Source of the DNA: Calamus simplicifolius
Taxonomy: Eukaryota > Streptophyta > Magnoliopsida > Arecales > Arecaceae
Assembly: GCA_900491605.1 (NCBI GenBank)
Contig: UESW01003902.1
Span: forward strand, 1,723,362 to 1,787,361
Length of the DNA stretch: 64,000 bases
Direction: 5' to 3'
In this document: positions 47,480 through 57,400 of the stretch, one piece after another
Position numbering within the stretch: position 1 is the first letter of the stretch
Layout: every line of letters begins with the position of its first letter
Position numbers and translations under genes: made by a program
Notes under the pieces: generated by a model
Told to the model about the DNA's origin: nothing
Databases searched by the model: none
Seen by the model: only the letters and a program-made list of their open reading frames with translations

Positions 47480-48109
47480 AGCCTGTTAGCCTCTTCCCTA
47501 TCATAGCTATCTTGATTATTTCTAGCATGAATTTTGATACCTCACATTTAGTTCCACGTTGGATGAGAGAGAAAAGTGTTATGTGCTTATAACTCAAGTC
47601 CATTACTACCAATTAACTTTTACTCGAGTTTTGGGTCACATGGTTTCAATATGTTGAGCCATAGCGTGAAGCCACCCTTGCGGTACCAATGGCCCGACTT
47701 AGGATAGATTTTGGCTAGCTTATTCTATTATAAGAAGAAAAGATTGTGATCCTCCACATTTAGTCCCATATTTGTTTTTGGGCTACGTGGTTTCCGCTAA
47801 TGATGTTAATTAGGCTAGCGGATGGGCGCATTACATGAACTCTAGGTTCTTACTTATAGAGAATCATATCTTCATAATCCTTCCTCTATTAGGTTTATTG
47901 GAATCAACCTCCTCCTTTGTCTAGGAAACAGAGATCTCTCTTTTCCTGTTTCGTTTTTTTTTTTTTTTTTTCCTTAATGACCTTAGCCCGCTAAGAATCT
48001 CGGCCCACTTATTCTAAGGACCCGTTTACTTCCTTAAACCCCTAGTTTATGGTTTTAAAACCAAGTCTTCTAGGTCTAGGTTTTAAGATTTATTTACTTT
48101 GCATTCCAG
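47480..48109. other. Flank between element 1 and EPSPS pseudogene; no gene seen
   Basis: No coding signal. The word CACATTTAGT(T/C)CCA recurs at about 47,543 and 47,757, suggesting a small repeat. It may be what remains of an EPSPS intron. Confidence 0.45.
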
Positions 48110-48263
48110 TTACATACTTGATGGGGTGCCACGGGTGAGCGAAAGGCCTATAGGAGACTTGGTTGCAGGTTTAAAGCAGCTAGGTATAGATCTTGATTGT
48201 TTTCTGGGCACTAACTGCTCCCCTGTCCGTGTTAACGCAATGGGAGGTCTTCCAGGGGGTAAG

Positions 48264-51206
48264 GTCAGTGTAATATTAAACTTGTACCCGCTTTCATCTT
48301 GATCTGGTGCCAAAGTTTTAACAGTCAGTAGCATCTTCTATTTGCTAATTGCTTCCTATATTGCATACAACCTGAGCTTTTTGCACTGTAAAATGTATTT
48401 TTTGTTTATTGATGATGATATGATATGTATGTCTGAAACAAAGTGCACGTATTTTGGCTAGAAATTAAAAGCAAAAAAGAGAACTTTGTTTCTTGCTTCT
48501 TGTTTCTATAGCTAGTATATTTGATATTCTCGTTTTTGTTTGGACAAATATGTTAATGATGTTCTCTATATGGCATCATGCAGCTGGTTAGAGAGCCTCC
48601 TGACTTAAATTCTTCAGACTGACCTAAGATAACTTGATATGTTTGTGGGCCTTTGTAGAGCTCATGGTTCCACTAGCAAACTACGGGCATGTTTGTTGCC
48701 GTGAGTTTCATATGTGCATATCTACATCTAGATAGATATATCAACCACAAGCTGGGAATACGATTATATTTCTCTTAATCTACACCTTGAGAACCCAATT
48801 TAGTACAATGTTCACAGTTGTACAGGCCTAATTAGGACTTCATCAAGCTTGTGGGTTTTAACCCAATTATTGTTAGCATGCTGCTTCTAGATGCCAATAC
48901 ATGTTTCTTACAATGTCTAATTTATATTAGATGATTAAAGTACTTAGAGCAATGCTTGTAGAAGGTTTTGCTTGAAGTATTCTAGTTGACTTGTAAGCTA
49001 TGAAGCAGTGCCTGAATTTTACACGTCAATAAACAATATAAATGGTCAGTTAGATCGAGTACAGTGCTGTTCCACAGTAGTGATGAACTCTCATGTCCAC
49101 CTCAAAGAAGTCATGTCAACATGAATTGAAGAGTCAATACAAGTTTAATACTATGGATGCTTGTATCTTTAATTGCAGATTAAAGGTGTAGGATGTCAAG
49201 GCGCCTTTGGGGGTGCCCACCATCCATTAATTGAGCTCCACAGCCCCTCTTTTCTAAGATCATATAGAGAGGGAGAGGCAGTGGCAGGGCACCTCTCTAA
49301 AACACACAAACCTGGAGGGAGAGAGGGAAAAGGAGAGACAAGAGATAGAGAGGAGCAAATAGAGGGAGGGCCGGGGAGAAAATACTCTTTTCAGGTGCTA
49401 TGATCTAGGCTCTAGATTTCATCCTAGACGTGACATGTTTTAGATTTAGTATGGTCTTGTATCCTCTCACATTATATCAATTTTGATCTCTTTATATTTT
49501 TTTATAGCATCCGCCCTCATGATTATATGTGAATGTTTGTGTGTATGAGCTGAGAGGTGTAATCCATTTATTATCTTGCATAGTGGATTACTTCTAACTC
49601 CTTTGTGGTTGTTTTAGTAGAAGGTTTTCCACGTTAATCTTTTGTGCTTTATTAATATTATATTATCTCTTGTGGTTTTGCAATCCCATCAATATGCAAA
49701 TAAAAGAACAAATCATGGGCTCTCTTTTTCCTCCCCATTTTCAAGTGCTTTAGATCAGGTGATGGAGGTAGGATCTGGCTGAGGTAAAGAAAGAGAATAA
49801 ATAGAGGACAAAAAGGTCATAGCCGCTCCTCCCCAAGCATGGCATGCACCTTTGATTCCACTAGATCTGGCCATGGTGCCTCCAACACCTTCCCTCACTT
49901 TGAATCTGGCTCCTACACCACATCTCCCACCATATCTGGCAAGGCTTCAGTGGTTGTGCTACTGCAGTGCTTGAAAAGAGACCAATGTCATACTGCTTTC
50001 TGCTAGGAAGAAGATAGTGTTTGACTCGCTTCAAGAAGTTGAACTATCCAAGTCACTAGGTCAAGTAGTCTTTTAAAAACTTCAGGTTTTTATCTGTCCC
50101 ATTAACCAATAATCGATGTCGGGTGATGGGCCTTTTGGGTTGACCCAATCAACCTATCAAGAGTTCAAAATATTGGTAGTACACTAATTGTGATACTGCC
50201 TGAAAGTAACAAATTATGAAAGTGCAAATGGTCAACACTTGCTCCTTTGTTAGTAATTAATGCAATCAAGGAGGTTTTCACCAAGTACTTGTATCTTCCT
50301 TGCCTAATAATGGCTGCTATCAGCTGCAACATATTGCAAAAGCTCTTTCTCCTTGAGTCATGAATTTTAGCTAATTGATTCAAGCCACCTATTATGTTCA
50401 TAATGGTTCCAAGATTAACTGAATCAATATTTTGTTGTGACATATTCCTACATTGACTGTTTGTTTCTTGTGCTACCCTAGCAATACATTTCTGTACTTG
50501 GTTTCAAATAGCAGAAGCTAATATAATCCATGTTCACAGATCTTTCCATGAATATTCAAAAGTTTCTCTCTCTATTGTTGTTGTTGTTTGAAACATGAAT
50601 TCTGTTTTACAAGCTTTATGCTCAAGAAAACATTCAACTAATGGGGATGGCCTCAGTTTATTTTTTAGGAAGCTCACTTATTCAAGGGATTGACACAGCA
50701 TTAACATGTGTTCTATATGAAATATGTAGTGTATTATATACAAAAGATATAATATTTCGAAAGGAGTAGTCCCTTTGGATATACAAAATCTCCAAAAAGA
50801 TTAATGTATTTTGTTGTTGTTGTTTGTACAAGCTTTACACTCAAGGATACATGCAACTAAATGGGGACTACCTTATTTTATTTTCTTTATTAAATTGAGT
50901 TATTCAAGGAATTATATTTTTAGACAGCATTTGTGCAAAATCTCCAAAAAAAAAAAATTGTGTATTTATAACACGATATATCAGGTTTTGTAGTGCTTCG
51001 CTGAAACACTTTTTGTGTCAGGTTTGTATGGCATTAATAATTAGGTTTATATTTTTTGTGTGTGCAAAAGATACCAATGGCCCTTTTAGACATGCCGTCT
51101 CTCCTTTGTTCATTGATAGATTGGAGTTTAATTAGTTTGTTGCAAATCAGTTTTCAACCTTTGCCAGGCTGTCAATAACACGATGTATATTCCTTGATCG
51201 CTGAAG
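48264..51206. other. Long intron of the EPSPS pseudogene
   Basis: 2.9 kb without coding signal. It holds a purine-rich GAGAGGGAGAG patch (49,265-49,380). It also has a direct repeat: 50,574-50,700 and 50,806-50,935 share TTGTTGTTGTTTG, ACAAGCTTTA(T/C)(G/A)CTCAAG, CAACTAA(A)TGGGGA and TTATTCAAGG. Some of this is probably inserted repeat DNA. Confidence 0.6.
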
Positions 51207-52375
51207 GTGAATATTTCTGGATCCATTAGCAGCCAGTACTTGACCGCTTTGCTCATGGCAGCTCCCTTAGCTCTTGGAGATGTGGAGATTGAAATCATTG
51301 ACAAACTAAATTCCATTCCATATGTTGAAATGGCCTTGAAATTGTTGGAACGTTTTGGTGTAATTGTGGAGCATTCTGGTAGTTGGGACTGAGTCATGAT
51401 CAAGGGTGGTCAATAATACAAGTACGAGTTTAGAAATCAGAAGGTTAACAATTTTGATGGCACTTGATAAATTATTTACATCTTAAATCACTTTGGTGTA
51501 TTGTGACCTGTGACAGATCCCCTGGAAGTGCTTATGTAGAAGGTGATGCATCATGTGCTAGCCATTTCCTAGCAGGGGCTGCAGTCACTGGGGGCACTGT
51601 CACTGTGGAAGGTTGTGGCACAGGTTACCTCTGTTGATACTGAAGCTTCCAGCCAATTAGTTGTTCCCTTCTTTTGACAAGGGTGCTCCTGCTGTGTCTC
51701 TGTTAGGGTGATGTGAAATTTGTGGAAGTTGTTGAGAAAATGGGAGTCAAGGTTACGTGGACCGAGAACAGTGTCACTGTTACTGGTCCACCACCAGATC
51801 CTGCCAAGAGAAAAAACTTGCATGGCATTGATGTCAACATGAATAGAATGCCTGAACGTTGCCATGACTCTTGCTGTTGTTGCTCTGTTTGCTGATGGTC
51901 CAACAGCCATTAGAGATGGTTAGTTTTTGCTTCTACTCCTGCTGGTTTATTCCTTGTGTATGTAAATTATTAGCTGGAATAAGTTGAATTGTTCTGGACG
52001 GTAGTGCATCTCATAGTTTCCCTGTACTATCTTTATGTGATTTTGGTAGATAGTCTTTATGTTCTTTTCTTTTTATTTTCAGTGGCCTCTTGGAGAGTCA
52101 AGGAGACCAAAAGGATGATTACCATTTGTACAGAGCTTAGAAAGGTCAATACTTTTTCTTTCTCATATAATCTCTCTCTCTCTCTCTCATATATTTCTAT
52201 TGCCTTTTTTTTTTGTTAATCTATAGTTGGGAGCAACAGTGGAAAGAAGGGCCTAATTATTGTGTGATCACCCCACCGTAGAAGTTGAATGTGCCAACAA
52301 TTGACACATACGATGATCACATGATAGCAATGGCATTTTCTATCGCTGCCTATGCTGATGTCTCTGTCACCATTA

Positions 52376-52666
52376 GGTAGTGTTTGACTCCTCAAAAGCT
52401 ATCTCGGGATAAACGTATATGATAGCATTTATCCAGAGGATAGCTTAGGAATAAGCACATTTTTAAAATTACAAGTCTACCATCAAGGAATAACTTTAGT
52501 TGTTCCTAGATTCCTAGGAATAAGTTCAGGGAATAACCCATGGTTAAACATGGGTTATCCCCTTTGGTTAAACTTTTTCAGAACTATCGCCTCTAGCTAT
52601 AGCATTTGGGGATAAAAGAGAATATACAGGGAATATCCCTCCTTATCCTCCATATCAAACACACCC
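52376..52666. mobile_element. Tourist-like (PIF/Harbinger) MITE 1
   Basis: Begins GGTAGTGTTTGA directly after TTA (52,373-52,375) and ends in TCAAACACACCC, an imperfect inverse of the start. Inside are GGGATA/TATCCC-rich words. About 291 bp, no coding capacity. Sits head-to-tail beside a second copy. Confidence 0.8.
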
Positions 52667-52669
52667 TTC

Positions 52670-53002
52670 GGTAGTGTTTGAAATAGGGGATAAGAGGGGA
52701 TATCCCCTCTTATTCCCAAAAGCCATAATTATAAGGGATAGCTGGGAATAAAGTTAACCAAAGGGATAGTCCATGCTTAACCATGGTTAACCATGGGATA
52801 TCCCCTCAATTTATTTCCTAGAAAATGCAGGAATAGTTGGTTATCCCTCTAAATAACAGTAAAAAAAAGTTATCCTATGAATTTACCTTTTTGCATTCGA
52901 TATGATCAATGGAATAGCCAAGGGATATTCCTAGGGATAGCCAAAGGATAAATTCTATCCCGTACACTTATCCATGGATAATATTTTCTATCAAACACTA
53001 CC
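52670..53002. mobile_element. Tourist-like (PIF/Harbinger) MITE 2
   Basis: Starts GGTAGTGTTTGAAATAGGGG and ends CTATCAAACACTACC, giving a perfect 12-base terminal inverted repeat. It is followed by TTA (53,003-53,005), matching the TTA before MITE 1. A three-base TTA duplication is the hallmark of PIF/Harbinger transposition. The two MITEs are separated only by TTC. Confidence 0.88.
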
Positions 53003-53043
53003 TTAAGGACCCCAATTGCACGCGCAAGACTTTCCCTGGCTAT

Positions 53044-53109
53044 TTTGAGGTCCTGCGGAGGTTCACAAAGCAGCGATTTGAGGTCCTGCGGAGGTTCACA
53101 AAGCAGCGA
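53044..53109 (+). repeat. 33-bp perfect tandem duplication in EPSPS last exon
   Basis: The 33 bases beginning TTTGAGGTCCTGCGGAGG (53,044-53,076) are repeated exactly at 53,077-53,109, duplicating FEVLRRFTKQR in frame. Confidence 0.95.
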
Positions 53110-54432
53110 CCAACTGGATCTCTGCAAAGAAGATTTAGTGAGGTCAGTAACAATTAGGCTGCAGCCATGTATTCTGTTTTCAGTGATTTCCTGTCCTTCG
53201 ATGCAGTTCGTGCTTATCGTAATTAAGATGCAAGGTATGCCTCCCTGAAGGAAAGATGCAGGTTTATCAGCTGTTGACGCCATTTGCTTCCTTTCACCCC
53301 GGTTTGTTCTCTCGAGTTATTGTACAAGACCATATGGCTATCAGCTTTTGCACTCGCTTAGGCTGCCAATCCAGGTGATTCACGTTTGCTGTGGCAGACT
53401 TGTAGCATCTGTACTCATATACAACAGCTCTATATGGCTCAAAATCCTTTGGTGCTATATAATTCAACGCATCTGCATCCATCTATGAGATGCTAGCGGT
53501 GCTTGTAGAAGAATGTGACCCGGTTGTGATCGTATTTCTAATAGAGATTTTGAGTTTGAGGTCCTGTCAGTCATACTAGTTCCACCAAGTATAGAAATGA
53601 TCTTATTAGAGTCGACATGGCTTGCAAGCTACTGGCTTTATTTTAGGTCCAGACGCAATTCCATTGTATACCTTTGCACGCTCCGTCCAGGCATCTAGAG
53701 ATTAATGGACAACCCTGCAAAATATGTATGGAGAAGACTCAGATTTCAAGATGATACTCATCATCCATGACGAATAGCATTTTTCTCTTAGTTAATTATT
53801 ATTAGAACTTCATTGGTTAATTCACTGCGATACAATCAGGTGCCCTCTTATGGGTCAAGATTTTTGGATGGATGACCAAGTTGAGCTGAATGGAGATCTT
53901 GGGTTATCTTGAAGGTGGAAGATTTGGATTGATAGGATAAATTCATTATTCAGTCTAATAACCATTTTCAGATTAAGTAATGATAGTGATGATTAGAAAA
54001 TGTTGTGACAAAAATAATGATTAGAAAATGTTATTCTTATCGATATCTTAGGAATTATCAGTTTAAAATAATTTCATATAAACTCCATTAAAACTAGATT
54101 AGCGCCAGCGGTGGTCGCGGGTTGCGGGTTTCAGGGTCTGTCACGATCTAAGTCATTAACATGCTGCCACGGTAAAAATAATAAGCCCCAAAGTGATAGT
54201 TGAGCCATCGAACAGAATCAAATTTAACCCATTAAACATCCCAATCAAAGGCTAAAGTAGAGTCAATTCCAAAAATCGGTGAAGCAAAGAGTGAACATGC
54301 AATCACATGCCAAAAATGAAAGCCTAAAACAGCAAAAAGCTTCCTCAACATGTTACAAATATGACAAATGCTTGCCGTAGGATCCTTAAACAAGAACTCA
54401 AAACTAATCTACAGAAATTAAAAAAAAAAAAA
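53110..54432. other. Intergenic DNA and probable RPS20 3' UTR
   Basis: No coding sequence recognised between the EPSPS pseudogene and the RPS20 stop codon. The last ~250 bases (54,180-54,432) are the likely minus-strand 3' UTR of RPS20, beginning with a T12 run straight after the stop. I could not fix a poly(A) site. Confidence 0.5.
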
Positions 54433-57400
54433 TCATGGATCTGCAATTGTCACTTCAACCTCTACTCCAGGTTCAATGGTGATTGAGGTTATTGCTTAAC
54501 AACTTCAGGGGAGCTAAAAAGATCAATCACCCTTTTGTGCACGCGGAGCTCAAACCTATCCCAGGTATTGGTTCCTGAAATCGATGGAATGCAATACAAA
54601 GTTTGAAAGTTAAAAGCTACAAAGAAAAAAAAATGCAGAAAAAGAACTTAATTTGAATGTCTTGACAAGCATTGTCGTTGGAGCCTTTAACCCCTTCCAC
54701 CTCCCAACAAATCCCTTTCAGAAAACATAACCATTTGATATGACTGATCCCAGCGTCATCAGAAAAGGTAACGGCAGATACTGTCATTTCCTCACCCCCG
54801 GAACCCCCTCGGGGTCGGAGGTGGGGTCATCATTTCTTAACCCCGAGGCCCCCATCGGTCTCGCGGTGTACTATCATTTCCCCACCCCCGGGACCCCCCT
54901 CGGGGTCGGGGTGGGGTCATCATTTCTTAACCCCGAGGCCCCCACCGGTCTCGGGTGCACTGTCATTTCCCCACCCCCGGGACCCCCTCGGGGTCGGGGG
55001 TGGGGTCATCATTCTTAACCCCGAGGCCCCCACCGGTCTCGGGGTGCACTGTCATTTTCCCACCCCCGGACCCCCTCGGGGTCGGGGGGTGGGATCATCA
55101 TTTCTTAACCCCGAGGCCCCCACCGGTCTCGGGGTGCACTGTCATTTCCCCACCCCCGGGACCCCCTCGGGGTCGGGGGTGGGGTCATCATTTCTTAACC
55201 CCGAGGCCCCCACCGGTCTCGGGGTGCACTGTCATTTCCCCATCCCGGGACCCCCTCGGGGTCGGGGGTGGGGTCATCATTTCTTAACCCCGAGGCCCCT
55301 ACCGGTCTCGGGGTACTCTAGCATTTTCACTCCCCTGGGACCCCCTTCGGTCTCGGGGTGGGGGAGTCGTCAGCAATCAGCATGCAACTTAGCCGCCAAG
55401 GAAAACGACAGCCCCAGGCCGCATGGTACTCACACGTGATTCTCAGTACATCCGTGATTGCACCCCGTTACGGAGGGTCATACCTCATAACCGCGTATGG
55501 GGCATTGCATGTCCCTGTGCACGGCCATGCCTTGCTACGGCGTACGGTTCGCTACACTCGCAACTGTGCTCGGTCTATCAGCCGGCGGCGCGCACTGCAT
55601 GCCTTCGCGGCCGCTGGACACGTATGATGTCACGTCAATAAGAGGTACGAGGATGTCTCCGGCACGTGTAGCTACGGTACGAAGGCGATCTCCTCAGATT
55701 GTAAGGGTATTCGGACAAATATAAAGGCATGCTAGCGCTGTAAGTGGATCTGAACTCTGTTTTTCTGAGCTTTCTTCCTCCCAGCAAAAACCCTAACCGC
55801 CTCAGCTCCTCTTCGCTGGAGCGGTTCTTTGTCTGAGCCCAAGCGACTGACTTGATCGTCGGAGGGTCCCCACCGGCGCCACCGGTCCCTGGGGACTTTT
55901 CTTGCAGGACTTCGAGAAGAAGGACGTCCGTCTTCCCCGACGTTTAAGAAGGTGGCTTGGCGTCATCAGATTGGCGCGCCAGGAAGGGGAGTGTAAGAAA
56001 GACGTCGAACCAGCAGCTTTCTTCTTTCTCCTGTCTTCAGGACCTCAAACCATGGTGACGACTCGAACGAAAGGAGTTTCAGCCGGTCGCGCTGGGGGCA
56101 GCGCTGCGGGGCTGGTCCACCCGCGGAGGCCCCCCCCCCAGCTCTCGCATCCAGTCTTTCGGAGCCTCTGAATCTCCTGGGGCAGGGCCTTCTGCTCCGC
56201 AGAATGAGGTTCCTGCATCTGCTCCGCGGCAACCCCAGGAGGATCGATTCACTGCCTTGGCCACGCAGGTCCAGTCGTTGGCGGCGATGGTTCAGGGCCT
56301 GCAGCACCAGCAAGCGGCCTTGCGGCACCGGAGCGAACCCGTCTATCCCGGGGGTGATGCAGCCTAGCCAGCATTCCTCCCGCCGGAGATCGCCAGTTCC
56401 TGCAGATCATCACCGCCGATCCCCGGCCAAGCCACATCACCGCGAAGCATCCAAAAGGCCCCGGTCTCCCTCTCACCACGCCAGCGTCTCTCCTAAGCGG
56501 CGGCACGGAAAGGAGGCGGAGCGCCCGCGCCGGCATCGCCGCCCCGCTCTTCTTCTGAATCTTCGGGGGAGGGCTCCTTTGATGGCCGATGCCTCGTCGA
56601 GCTGAGCGTCGACTCGAGGAGTGCAACCAGAAGCTGGAGGAGCTTAGCCGTCGGATCACCCACCTGCCAGAGACTGATTACGACAGTCGACCTCCCCTGT
56701 CCCGCCGCATCATGGAGGAGCCTATCTCCACCAGGTTTCGCCTTCCTCAACTGGACCCATACGATGGGACTACGGACCCCCTAGACCATTTGGAGAGCTA
56801 CAAGGTACTCATGCAAGTTCAAGGGGCCACTGACTCACTTATGTGTGTTGCTTTCCCGGCTACTCTGAAAAAGCTGCCCGGGCTTGGTATTCTCGTCTGC
56901 CGCCACGAAGCATCGACTCCTTCCGCCAGTTGGAGAGGGCTTTCTGGCCCACTTTGACGCTGCCGGAAGATCCGAGGGTGGCAGACAGTCTGTTTGCCGT
57001 GCAGCAGAAGAATGGCGAACCTCTGCGGGATTACGTTGCCCGGTTCAAGGAGGCCGCCTTGGAGGTCTACAACCTGGAGGACTCGGTGGCAACCTTGGCT
57101 CTGAAGCGGGGGCTTCGCCCTTCTCGCTTCGCATATCTTGACAAAAAGCCGCCGGGCTCCTACTCCGAACTTCTGATCCGTGCCCAGAAGTACATCCGGG
57201 CGGACGAAGCCGACTTTTCCCGGCGTGAAGCCGGTGGGAATCCCCAGGAAGCCGACCCAGCCAGAACCTGCAGAAGCCCGCCCCAGGAGGCCCGAGCCTC
57301 CTCGCCGACCAGACAACCGTCCTCGACCTCCTGCACCGAGAGACGGGCCTTACACTCCGCTGCTTGCCCCGATATCTCAGATCCTGCTCGAGATTGAAGG

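Larger units (their letters stand above)
48110..53109 (+). pseudogene. EPSP synthase pseudogene, 5'-truncated
   Basis: Remnant of the shikimate-pathway enzyme 5-enolpyruvylshikimate-3-phosphate synthase. Exons by splice sites: 48110-48263 (YILDGVPRVSERPIGDLV to GGLPGGK), 51207-51421 (NISGSISSQYLTALLMAAPL), 51517-51623 (SPGSAYVEGDASCASHFL), 51707-51918 (GDVKFVEVVEKMGVKVTWTE), 52083-52144 (VASWRVKETKRMITICTELR), 52227-52375 continuing at 53006-53109 (KDPNCTRKTFPGYFEVLRRF). The first two exons, with transit peptide and the substrate-binding GNAGTAMRP region, are absent. Disabling changes: TGA and TAA in exon 51207, one-base insertions near 51,856 and 52,241, TAG at about 52,278, a two-MITE insertion in the last exon, and a 33-bp duplication. 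Retained introns show it arose from genomic DNA, not mRNA. Confidence 0.93.

Noticed and set aside
46612..47489. Long open frames on both strands in the 5' LTR of element 1
   Set aside because: Same array artefact as in the partner LTR.
49260..49400. Purine-rich GAGAGGGA stretch as a separate gene leader
   Set aside because: The short frame through it has no recognisable protein and it lies inside the EPSPS pseudogene intron.
51517..51706. Loss of a few codons at the end of an EPSPS exon (usual SSLQ missing)
   Set aside because: Possible small deletion at the donor site, but I cannot separate it from an altered splice site without an alignment.
54740..55439. Overlapping Pro/Gly-rich frames in element 2 LTRs (also 59,636-60,340)
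   Set aside because: Produced by the 89-bp LTR array; no codon structure independent of the repeat.
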